Assembly: GCA_947632615.1 (NCBI GenBank)
Contig: CANRPW010000002.1
Location: 1 to 64,000, forward strand
Length of the DNA: 64,000 nucleotides
Reading direction: 5' to 3'
Origin: an uncultured Clostridia bacterium
GTDB taxonomy: Bacteria; Bacillota; Clostridia; Lachnospirales; CAG-274
In this document: in pieces, positions 17,385-25,056 of the stretch
How the letters are laid out: each line of letters opens with the position of its first letter
Position numbering within the stretch: position 1 is the first letter of the stretch
Program-made: the position numbers and the translations under genes
Notes under the pieces: model-generated
What the model was told of the DNA's origin: nothing
What the model saw: only the letters and a program-made list of their open reading frames with translations
Database searches by the model: none

Positions 17385-18272
17385 TTATTGTCTGCTGTTT
17401 ACAGCAAAATCAAAGAAGTCTTCAAATTCTTTTAAAAACATAGTATCTCTAAGACAAACAAAATTAAACTCGTGTGTAAGGTCACATCCTTTTACATGAA
17501 CCTGCTTTAATTTGCCTCTCTTAAGCTCCTCCTTAGCAGCTGCCTCATAAGTAAAAGCAATGCCATAATCATCTCCTACAAGTCTTTTAATGGCTTCAAT
17601 GCTTCCCAGCTCCAGATAGGGTTTAAAATTGTCAAATGAAAAGCCCATCTGACTAAGATGATTTTCCAATATGTTTCTCGCTCCCGAACCGCTCTCACGG
17701 ACGATAAGCCTTTTGTTAAAAAGCTCTTCAATAGAAACAGTCCTGTCGCCAAGCTCCGATTTGGGAGAGCAGATACATATGTATTTTTCATTGGAGAACA
17801 ACTTATACCAATACATACTTTTATCAAACTGACCTTCTACTATGGCAAACTCAAGCCTGCCCGTTTTGAGCATACTAAGAAGTCTTGAAGTGTTTTCAAC
17901 CTCCATAGATATCTTGATCTGCGGATTTTGATCTAAATATTTTTCGAGAATATGTGGCATAACATATTGCCCTATAGCTTTTGTTGCGCCCATACTTATA
18001 AGCTTTGGTTCGTCGGCTATTTTCTTGATCCTTTCATCTATCCTGTTGCTGTCTGCGCTTAGTGTTATAAGCATATCCCTGAGCAATTCACCTGACTTAG
18101 TAAGCCGCATATTTTTTCCGTCCTTTACAAAAAGACGTACTTTATATTTTTCTTCAATATATTTTATATGCTGAGTAACCGCAGGCTGGGTAAGACCAAG
18201 CTTTTCTGCTGCCTTAGTGTAATTTTTGCTTTCGCAGACCGTTAGAAAAGTATTTACTCTGAAATCAAGCAT
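17385..18272 (-). CDS. LysR-family transcriptional regulator
   Basis: About 295 residues. The N-terminal winged helix-turn-helix FLTVCESKNYTKAAEKLGLTQ (split across residues ~8-28) and PAVTQHIKYIEEKY is typical of LysR. The rest is a substrate-binding effector domain with AIVEGQFD and VRESGSGARNILENHL (CysL/CysB-like effector motif). The ATG at 18272 is preferred, with GGGGGTGAG just upstream; a GTG lies three codons earlier. The gene is monocistronic. The target is unknown, and icd, next downstream on the same strand, has its own promoter. Confidence 0.88.
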   Translation of the reverse strand: MLDFRVNTFLTVCESKNYTKAAEKLGLTQPAVTQHIKYIEEKYKVRLFVKDGKNMRLTKSGELLRDMLITLSADSNRIDERIKKIADEPKLISMGATKAIGQYVMPHILEKYLDQNPQIKISMEVENTSRLLSMLKTGRLEFAIVEGQFDKSMYWYKLFSNEKYICICSPKSELGDRTVSIEELFNKRLIVRESGSGARNILENHLSQMGFSFDNFKPYLELGSIEAIKRLVGDDYGIAFTYEAAAKEELKRGKLKQVHVKGCDLTHEFNFVCLRDTMFLKEFEDFFDFAVNSRQ

Positions 18273-18473
18273 ATATCTCACCCCCTTTATAAAAATACCT
18301 TAAAATTTGATAAACCGTACCTTCTTCTGTCTTATAATTAAATTATATAATCTTTCTGCTTTTTTTGCAAGTGTTTTTTTCCTTAAATAATCGTAAAAAA
18401 TTGATTTTATTTGATATTTCCACAAGATATCATAAAATTTGAGTTATTTTAAATGTTAAAGTTATGTAATAAT

Positions 18474-18500
18474 AAAGGCTCTATAATAAATACAGAGCCT
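18474..18500 (-). terminator. Probable terminator after trhP
   Basis: Minus-strand AGGCTCT (18494-18500) and AGAGCCT (18476-18482) pair and are followed by TTATTATT, a weak T-tract. It closes the six-gene ecfA-to-trhP operon. Confidence 0.55.
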
Positions 18501-18514
18501 TAAAAATCTTATTA

Positions 18515-19756
18515 TTACAGGGCAGCTTTTCTTCTCATTATGTCCATACATTTAACGGCTTTGGCTGTTTTTATTTTTATAAGCTCCTGAGCATGGGGCG
18601 CCGACTCTCTTAAGCCACCCTCAATATCAATAATTTCGTCAATTTTTTGCTTAAAATTTTCGCCCCCTGCACATAAAAACTCAACCTCGTCCCCTACAGA
18701 AAATTTATTTCTCTGTTCTATAAGGGCTATTCCCGTTTTGCTGTCATATTCCTTAACTAAGCCAATGAAGTCATAGTTTTTGATATATGCCGAATTTTCA
18801 TATATCTGCGACTCACTGTCGGGTCTTCCGAAGTAAAAGCCTGTTGTAAAGCCCCTGTAGCTTGCCTTTTTAAGCTCCTCAAGGTAGTAAGGCTTTTTGC
18901 TTTCATAAAGCCCCGGGTCTTTAAAATAGTCGTCTATGGCCTCTCTGTACGCCTTTACGGTCACTGCGCCGTAGTAGGCGGTCTTTATTCTGCCCTCTAT
19001 TTTAAAGCTTCTTATACCGCTTTTAACAAGCTCGGGTATATGCTCTATCATACAAAGGTCTTTAGAGTTAAATATATATGTTCCTCTCTCGTCCTCACTT
19101 ACGGGCAAAAGCTCGCCCTCTCTTGTGGCTTCGGTTATATAATACTTCCATCTGCAGGGGTGTGTGCAAGCGCCTCTGTTGGCATCTCTGCCCGTAAAAT
19201 AAGCAGAAAGCAGACATCTTCCCGAATATGATATGCACATTGCCCCGTGCACAAATGCCTCAACCTCTATGTCTGCATTTTTAACCATATCCCCTATCTC
19301 AACAAGGGAAAGCTCTCTTGCGGCAACTATCCTTTCCGCCCCAAGCTCCTTCCAGAAGTTTGCGCTCATATAGTTTGTGTTGTTTGCCTGTGTGCTTATA
19401 TGGATGCTAAGCCCCGGAGCAGCCTTTTTTGCTATATAAAACACACCCGGGTCGGCTATCAGAACAGCATCCGCCTTCATATCGTAAAGGCTTTTGAAAT
19501 ATGCCTCCATGTCTTTAAGGTCGTAATTATGGGCAAATATATTGCAGGTGACATATACCTTCACCCCGTGTGCGTGAGCATAGCTTATGCCCTCTGCCAT
19601 TTCCTCGGGAGTAAAATTCTTAGCCTTAGCCCTTAGCCCAAAGCTCTCTCCCCCTAAATATACAGCATCAGCCCCATAATTTATAACGATCTTAAGCTTT
19701 TCAAGATCCCCTGCGGGAGCAAGCAATTCGGGCTTTTTTATTTCAGTTTTCTGCAT
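18515..19756 (-). CDS. trhP: Peptidase U32-family protein, tRNA U34 5-hydroxylation (TrhP)
   Basis: A 413-residue U32 protein. LLAPAGDLEKLKIVINYGAD at the start, VEAFVHGAMCISYSGRCLLS and RGACTHPCRWKYY near 165-210 carry the conserved cysteines (Fe-S ligands), and FKIEGRIKTAYYGA follows. The U32 members TrhP hydroxylate tRNA uridine 34, using prephenate, before methylation by TrmR. The upstream overlapping gene is trmR and the one before it mltG, as in the B. subtilis yrrLMNO locus. Bacillus has two adjacent U32 genes; here there is one. Older databases call this family a collagenase, which is not supported. Confidence 0.8.
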   Translation of the reverse strand: MQKTEIKKPELLAPAGDLEKLKIVINYGADAVYLGGESFGLRAKAKNFTPEEMAEGISYAHAHGVKVYVTCNIFAHNYDLKDMEAYFKSLYDMKADAVLIADPGVFYIAKKAAPGLSIHISTQANNTNYMSANFWKELGAERIVAARELSLVEIGDMVKNADIEVEAFVHGAMCISYSGRCLLSAYFTGRDANRGACTHPCRWKYYITEATREGELLPVSEDERGTYIFNSKDLCMIEHIPELVKSGIRSFKIEGRIKTAYYGAVTVKAYREAIDDYFKDPGLYESKKPYYLEELKKASYRGFTTGFYFGRPDSESQIYENSAYIKNYDFIGLVKEYDSKTGIALIEQRNKFSVGDEVEFLCAGGENFKQKIDEIIDIEGGLRESAPHAQELIKIKTAKAVKCMDIMRRKAAL

Positions 19757-20391
19757 ATTGCCATACCTCCGCCTATAGTCAGCAGGCTTGTTTCAAGACT
19801 GTCGTTTGTGCAAAGCTCATTTAAAAACTCTCTGAGCCTTGTCCAAGTGGTTCTGTTGCGCCTTTTTATTTCAAGCCGCTCCTTTCCTATTTCTCCGTCA
19901 AGCATAACATCGTCGGCAATGAGTATGCCTCCGACCTTAAGCAGCCTCAGGCAGTCGGGCAATATGTTTATATACTGCCCCTTGCCGCCGTCCATAAATA
20001 TAACGTCATAGCTTCCCCTAAGTGTAGAAACCACCTCATTTATGTCGCCCTCTATCATTCTTATGCTGTCGGTTTTGCCAAGTCTTTTTATGTTTTCCTT
20101 AGCTTCCTCTATCATTTCGGGATATCTGTCAATGGTGGTCACCTTGCCGCCCTTTTCAAGATAGTCTGACATAAAGCAGGCAGAAAAGCCTATGGCTGTT
20201 CCCAGCTCCAAAATTTCCTTAGGCTTTACAAGCCCTAATATGACTGCCATAAGCCCTACGCTGTCTTTGGGTATTATGGGATAGTCGTTTTCATAGCCGT
20301 AGCTCTGAATGTCCCCCAGCTCCCCCTTTCGCATAGGCAAAAGAGAGTCAATATAATCATATAAAGTTTTATCGGAAATAACCATAATCAT
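19738..20391 (-). CDS. trmR: O-methyltransferase, tRNA 5-hydroxyuridine methyltransferase (TrmR)
   Basis: A 217-residue class I methyltransferase of the COMT-like family. Motif I is ILELGTAIGFSACFMSDYL, then TIDRYPEM and VIFMDGGKGQY with VGGILIADDVML. It resembles YrrM/TrmR, which converts ho5U34 to mo5U34 in tRNA. The start overlaps the mltG stop (ATGA) and the stop overlaps trhP by 19 bases, so the three are translationally coupled. This order matches the YrrL-YrrM-YrrN arrangement. Confidence 0.82.
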   Translation of the reverse strand: MIMVISDKTLYDYIDSLLPMRKGELGDIQSYGYENDYPIIPKDSVGLMAVILGLVKPKEILELGTAIGFSACFMSDYLEKGGKVTTIDRYPEMIEEAKENIKRLGKTDSIRMIEGDINEVVSTLRGSYDVIFMDGGKGQYINILPDCLRLLKVGGILIADDVMLDGEIGKERLEIKRRNRTTWTRLREFLNELCTNDSLETSLLTIGGGMAICRKLK

Positions 20392-21506
20392 AACCCCGAT
20401 ATATATTTTTGTTTAGCAACTAAAAATTCGTCATAATTGTCTGTAAAGAAATGCTGTCCCGTTTCGGTGTTTTCAAGTACATAGTAGATATAGTCTGTGG
20501 CTGCCGGGTAAATAGCGCCTTCAAAGGAAGAAAGCCCTGCATTTCCTATAGGTCCTTTAGGCAGACCCTCTACCTGATAGGTGTTGTATTCAGACTCTAT
20601 CTGCGTATCTGCCTCAAATACCCTGGCAGATTTTTCATGCTTTGCATAAAGCACGGTAGCATCCATCTGAAGCTTCATACCCTGAGCAAGACGGTTGTAA
20701 ATAACAGAGGCTACAATAGGTCTTTCATCGGCATATTTAACTTCTTTCTCGATTATAGAGGCTATTATAACATAGTCGTCAAGTGTATATTCACCGTTTG
20801 GAACATTAAGTCCCTCTACAACTCTGTTGTTGAAGTTTTCAAGCATAACATTTACAACATCCCAGGCAGTATAGTTGTCATATATAAAATATGTATCAGG
20901 GAAGAGATATCCTTCAAGACGGTTTTCTCTTTCGGGTATATCGGCAATAAAGTCATAGTCAAACTCGCCGTTGTCGCACTCATCAAAAAATTCATCCCGG
21001 CTGCATACTCCGGCTTCTTCAAGCTTATCGGCAATATCATATACAGAGTCGCCCTCTATAACGGTAAATTTCATATAATCTTCTCCGGGAGGAGTTGATA
21101 AAGCCTCCATAAGCTCGTCAAAATCCATATAATTTGAAAGCTCAAAACTGCCATAGCTTATCTCGGTGTCGGCGTTTTCAAGCTTGCACTTCATTCTGAA
21201 GAAAAACGGCGACTCTATAATGCCCGCCTCGTGCAAGGTCTCGGAAATAGTCTTAAGGTCAGAGCCTTCTTCAATTTCTATGGTAGTAAAAAACTCTTCA
21301 CGATCCTTCTTTTCGTCCGTGTTAAGAACGCCGCTTCTTGCGTGGAAGTAAAGTGTCGCAATATGCACCGCAAAAATAATAAATACAATAAATATCAAAA
21401 GAAAAATTACCGAAAAAATACGTCCTGCATAATGAAATGCCGACCTTTTCGGTTTTTGTACCGGTCGTCTTGTTCGTCCCTGTCGTCTTGTTCTTCGTTC
21501 TGCCAT
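20388..21506 (-). CDS. mltG: Endolytic murein transglycosylase MltG
   Basis: A 372-residue YceG-family protein. An Arg-rich cytoplasmic tail (residues 1-22) precedes one membrane helix (~25-52). A LysM-like segment and the lytic transglycosylase domain follow, with VIIASIIEKEVKYADERP near 250 holding the catalytic Glu and LQMDATVLYAKHEK near 290. It cuts nascent glycan strands at the cell surface and limits strand length. The gene begins two bases after truA. Confidence 0.92.
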   Translation of the reverse strand: MAERRTRRQGRTRRPVQKPKRSAFHYAGRIFSVIFLLIFIVFIIFAVHIATLYFHARSGVLNTDEKKDREEFFTTIEIEEGSDLKTISETLHEAGIIESPFFFRMKCKLENADTEISYGSFELSNYMDFDELMEALSTPPGEDYMKFTVIEGDSVYDIADKLEEAGVCSRDEFFDECDNGEFDYDFIADIPERENRLEGYLFPDTYFIYDNYTAWDVVNVMLENFNNRVVEGLNVPNGEYTLDDYVIIASIIEKEVKYADERPIVASVIYNRLAQGMKLQMDATVLYAKHEKSARVFEADTQIESEYNTYQVEGLPKGPIGNAGLSSFEGAIYPAATDYIYYVLENTETGQHFFTDNYDEFLVAKQKYISGL

Positions 21507-21508
21507 AA

Positions 21509-22264
21509 TTACTCTCCATTTCTGTTAAAGTCGTAGACAATGTTCATAAGTGTCAGTCCGTTGGGTACAAGGGTCTTGCCTGCTTTAGTCCTGTCTTTAT
21601 CCGCAATAATAGTTTCCACGTCTTCAGGCTTTAATTTGCCAAGCCCTACATAGACAAGGGTGCCGGCTATAATTCTTACCATGTTGTAAAGAAAGCCGCT
21701 GCCCGTAACAGTGATATCAATAATATTGCCTTTTCTGTCAACAGAAAGGTCAAATATTTCTCTGACCGTTGTTTTAGCCGTAGAGCCGGAGGCACAAAAG
21801 GCTTTAAAATCCTTCTCGCCTATAAAATAACCGCAGGCTCTCACCATATTGTCAAGCCGTAGTTCATAAGGTATAAAATCACTGTATCGTAAAAGAAGCG
21901 GATCGGGGAAGTTGTCGTTTAAAAGCCTATATCTGTAGGTCTTTTTTATAACGCTGTATTGAGGATGAAAGCTCTCGTCTACCTCCAAAGCCCCTCTGCA
22001 TACAATATCGGAAGGCAAAAATGAATTGAGGGCATAAGGTATTTTCTCCGTGGGAACGGTAAAGTCTGCATTAAAAACAGCCCCCTGCCCCAGAGCGTGC
22101 ACCCCGGTGTCGGTCCTGCTGGAGCCTCTCACCTTTATATCGGTTTTTAAAAGCTCTGACAATGCCTCCTCTACCCTCTGCTGCACCGTTATATAATTGT
22201 TTTGCCTTTGCCAGCCATAATAGTCTGAGCCGTCATAGGCAATTTTAAGCAGGATCTTCCTCAT
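21509..22264 (-). CDS. truA: tRNA pseudouridine(38-40) synthase TruA
   Basis: A 251-residue TruA with the catalytic Asp in GSSRTDTGVHALGQ near residue 55, the start LLKIAYDGSDYYGWQRQ and the C-terminal FLYNMVRIIAGTLVYVG. The ATG at 22264 is chosen because the family sequence starts there and AAAGGA precedes it. The frame is open 66 bases further upstream into ecfT but has no conserved sequence there. Confidence 0.95.
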   Translation of the reverse strand: MRKILLKIAYDGSDYYGWQRQNNYITVQQRVEEALSELLKTDIKVRGSSRTDTGVHALGQGAVFNADFTVPTEKIPYALNSFLPSDIVCRGALEVDESFHPQYSVIKKTYRYRLLNDNFPDPLLLRYSDFIPYELRLDNMVRACGYFIGEKDFKAFCASGSTAKTTVREIFDLSVDRKGNIIDITVTGSGFLYNMVRIIAGTLVYVGLGKLKPEDVETIIADKDRTKAGKTLVPNGLTLMNIVYDFNRNGE

Positions 22265-22296
22265 TTGTATAATTCCTTTCACAATACATCTATTTA

Positions 22297-23094
22297 TTAT
22301 AACATACATTTTATGACAAATAAAGAGCAAATGTAAAAAAACATAAATAAAAATAGTATAATATCAGCTTTTTTATACTTAAGGAGCTTATATTTTGTTC
22401 TGCCCTCGCCGCCCCTGTAACATCTCGCCTCCATGGCAAGGGCAAGGCTGTCAGCCCGTCTGAAAGCAGACACAAAAAGAGGTATCATAAGAGGCAGCAT
22501 AGCCTTTGCCTTTTTAAAAATGCCGCCCTCGTCAAACACGGCTCCCCTTGACATCTGGGCAAGCTTTATTTTGTCAAGCTCGTCTAAAAGAGTAGGCACA
22601 AACCTCAGAGAAATGGTTATCATCATGCCGATTTCGTGAGCGGGCACTTTAAAAATACTCAGTGGCTTTAAAAAGCTCTCTATAGCATCAGCCATAGCAA
22701 GATAAGTAGTTGTAAGAGTGACCACAGAGGACATAATTATAAGAACGCTCAGCCTTATAAATATTTTAACAGACAACAAAACGCCCTTGTCGGTTATCTT
22801 AAACACCCAAGCCTGAAATAAGACCTTCCCATCATGGGTAAAAAACAAATTTATAATTACAGTGAAAATTATAATGTAAGCAACGCCCCTAAGCCCCTTT
22901 ATAAGCAGCCCAAAGGGCACATGGGAAAGCCATATGCAAACCGCAAGGGTCAGAATAACAACTGCATACTCCAAAGGTGATGTGCTTAAAAACACCCCCA
23001 CAATATACACAAGCAAAAATATGAGCTTTGCCCGAGGGTCCAGCCCGTGAATAACAGATTTTACATCATAATATCGTCCTATTGTTATATTCAT
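22297..23094 (-). CDS. ecfT: Energy-coupling factor transporter transmembrane protein EcfT
   Basis: A 265-residue membrane protein with several helices and the coupling motif MSRGAVFDE, followed by ADSLALAMEARCYRGGEGR, which holds the second Ala-Arg-Gly coupling helix. EcfT links interchangeable vitamin-binding S components to the EcfA ATPases. It starts 4 bases after the fused ATPase gene. No S component is encoded in the window. Confidence 0.93.
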   Translation of the reverse strand: MNITIGRYYDVKSVIHGLDPRAKLIFLLVYIVGVFLSTSPLEYAVVILTLAVCIWLSHVPFGLLIKGLRGVAYIIIFTVIINLFFTHDGKVLFQAWVFKITDKGVLLSVKIFIRLSVLIIMSSVVTLTTTYLAMADAIESFLKPLSIFKVPAHEIGMMITISLRFVPTLLDELDKIKLAQMSRGAVFDEGGIFKKAKAMLPLMIPLFVSAFRRADSLALAMEARCYRGGEGRTKYKLLKYKKADIILFLFMFFYICSLFVIKCML

Positions 23095-23098
23095 AATA

Positions 23099-24787
23099 TC
23101 AACTCATTCTTTTAACAAGACTATTTACCAAACCGTCCGCCGTCAGAACCTCTTTCGGCAGACTTATGCCTTTTAATTCAAGATATTTTTTAAGCCTCAC
23201 AACCTCGGGCACGTCAAGCTCCACCCTTTGCAAGTCTTCGTAGTCTTCAAAAATTTCCTCAGGAGTGCCCTGTTTATAGACCCTGCCCCGGTTTAAAACA
23301 ATTATATTGTCAGAATATTCCGCCGCATCCTCCATACTGTGAGTAACGGAAATAACGGTCAGCCCTCTTTCAAGCCTGATGTTGTTTATACAGTCGGCAA
23401 TATCTTTTCTTCCTGCAATATCAAGCCCTGCTCCCGGTTCATCAAGAACAAGCACCTCGGGCTTTAAAACAAGTATGCCCGCTATGGCAGCCCTTTTCTT
23501 CTCTCCCCCTGAAAGCTCAAAGGGCGAGCTTTCATACTTTTCCTCGGGAAAGCCCACAGCTTTTAACGCCAAAGCCGCCTCACGCCTTGCCTCAGCTTCA
23601 GAAAGCCCCATATTCAAAGCCCCGAACATAACATCCTTAATTACAGTTTCTTCAAAAAGCTGATGATCCGCATTCTGAAAAACCAAAGCGACCTTTCGCC
23701 TGATGTCTGCCGAAGTGCCAACCTCCTTGCCCCTGAAATAAACATTCCCCTTCAAGGGCTTATATAAACCATTCAAAGTCCTCATAAGAGTGCTTTTTCC
23801 TGAGCCTGTATGCCCTATAACGGAGGTAAAGCTCCCTTCCTTTATGTCAAAGTCAAGCCCTTTAAGAACAGGCTCTTTGCCATACGCATAATATAAGTCC
23901 CTTATCTCTAATATGTTGTCAGGTGTTTTCTTCAATTCATTTTTGTCAATAGTTATGTTGGAATTATATTGTGAGACCAAAGCAGCTATTTCATCTCCAA
24001 GCCCTTCACAGGTATATATCTTAGCCCCAAAGCCAAGCCTTGCGCCTATGTCGGTGTAGAAAGGCGGCTTAAGCCCCAGCTCCTTAAGTCCCGAAATGTT
24101 TAAAAGCACATCCTCACGATCTCCCCCAAGAACAATACGCCCCTTTTCCATAACATAAATTTTATCGCATAGAGCGGCTTCCTCTATAAAGTGAGTTATC
24201 ATAACAACAGTAAGCCCATATTCTTCCCTGAGCCTGAAAACAATATTACATACATCACGCCTGCCCTTAGGATCAAGCATTGCCGTAGCTTCGTCCATAA
24301 TTATACACTCGGGGCGCAGTGCTAAAATGCCTGCAATGGCTATCTTCTGCTTTTGTCCCCCCGAAAGCCCGTCAATAAGGCTGTGCTTAAACTTAGTCAT
24401 ACCCACAGCCCCAAGGGCATCGTCTATTCTTTCATCCATATCTTTTTGGGGAAGACCTATGTTTTCAAGTCCGAAGGCAATATCCTCATCTGCAAGGCTT
24501 GCCACAAGCTGATCGTCGGGGTTTTGAAATATCATACCCACACTTTGACATATTGCCCAAAGCTCGTCGCCCTTAGTATCTTTTCCCATAACGAAAACAT
24601 TGCCTTTATCAGGCAGCAAAAGCCCGTTTATAAGTTTGCCAAGTGTAGACTTGCCCGAGCCGTTGTGCCCTAATATGCAGATAGTCTCACCGTTTTTTAT
24701 ATCAAGGCTGACACCGTCAACGGCAGGCGCTTTATTTACGTCATAAGTGAAGCTCACATTTTTTATGTTTATAATATTATCCTTCAT
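23099..24787 (-). CDS. Fused energy-coupling factor ATPase (EcfA1-EcfA2 in one chain)
   Basis: A 562-residue protein with two complete ABC ATPase domains. The first has ILGHNGSGKST near residue 40, LSGGQKQKIAIAGILALRPE and IIMDEATAMLDP. The second has VIGHTGSGKSTLMRTLNGLY near 320, LSGGEKKRAAIAGILVLKPE and LVLDEPGAGLD. In most Bacillota the housekeeping EcfA1 and EcfA2 next to ecfT-truA are separate genes; here a linker of about 40 residues joins them. The ATG at 24787 is chosen because it follows GGGGGT and the family sequence begins there. The promoter at 24813-24841 lies between it and element B. Confidence 0.92.
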   Translation of the reverse strand: MKDNIINIKNVSFTYDVNKAPAVDGVSLDIKNGETICILGHNGSGKSTLGKLINGLLLPDKGNVFVMGKDTKGDELWAICQSVGMIFQNPDDQLVASLADEDIAFGLENIGLPQKDMDERIDDALGAVGMTKFKHSLIDGLSGGQKQKIAIAGILALRPECIIMDEATAMLDPKGRRDVCNIVFRLREEYGLTVVMITHFIEEAALCDKIYVMEKGRIVLGGDREDVLLNISGLKELGLKPPFYTDIGARLGFGAKIYTCEGLGDEIAALVSQYNSNITIDKNELKKTPDNILEIRDLYYAYGKEPVLKGLDFDIKEGSFTSVIGHTGSGKSTLMRTLNGLYKPLKGNVYFRGKEVGTSADIRRKVALVFQNADHQLFEETVIKDVMFGALNMGLSEAEARREAALALKAVGFPEEKYESSPFELSGGEKKRAAIAGILVLKPEVLVLDEPGAGLDIAGRKDIADCINNIRLERGLTVISVTHSMEDAAEYSDNIIVLNRGRVYKQGTPEEIFEDYEDLQRVELDVPEVVRLKKYLELKGISLPKEVLTADGLVNSLVKRMS

Positions 24788-24812
24788 TCTGCTTACCCCC
24801 AAAATATTAATT

Positions 24813-24841
24813 ATATTAACATAAATAACCGTAGGTTTCAA
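24813..24841 (-). promoter_or_regulatory. Probable promoter of the ecfA-ecfT-truA-mltG-trmR-trhP operon
   Basis: Minus-strand TTGAAA (24836-24841), 17-base spacer, TAATAT (24813-24818). It lies between twin-hairpin element B and the ecfA start. Confidence 0.6.
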
Positions 24842-24865
24842 CAGATTTGTTAAAAATAACACGTG

Positions 24866-25028
24866 CCGCGGCTGTTTTGCTCACATTGCATACGCAATGC
24901 AGCAAAACAACCACGGAGGGGGAGGGGCGGCGGGGCAAGCCAAAGAAACAGGGGGAAACAAATAAATTTGTTTCCCCCTGTTTCTTTGGCTTGCCCCGCC
25001 GCCCCTTGTGCCGCATCGCAAAGGGGTA
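24866..25028 (+). repeat. Twin-hairpin element B
   Basis: Short hairpin at 24873-24909 (TGTTTTGCT against AGCAAAACA, with an inner CATTGC/GCAATG stem). The linker CCACGGAGGGGG follows, then a perfect 40-bp inverted repeat, 24924-24963 against 24966-25005. The tail GCCGCATCGCAAAGGGG resembles the family tail only loosely. The element starts 28 bases after the pectate lyase stop. Short open frames across it on both strands are by-products of the palindrome. Confidence 0.85.
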
Positions 25029-25056
25029 AGAGAATAGGCGAGACTATAATTTTTAT

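Noticed and set aside
18515-19756. U32 protein as a secreted collagenase
   Set aside because: There is no signal peptide; the cysteine pattern and the trmR-mltG neighbours fit the tRNA hydroxylation role.
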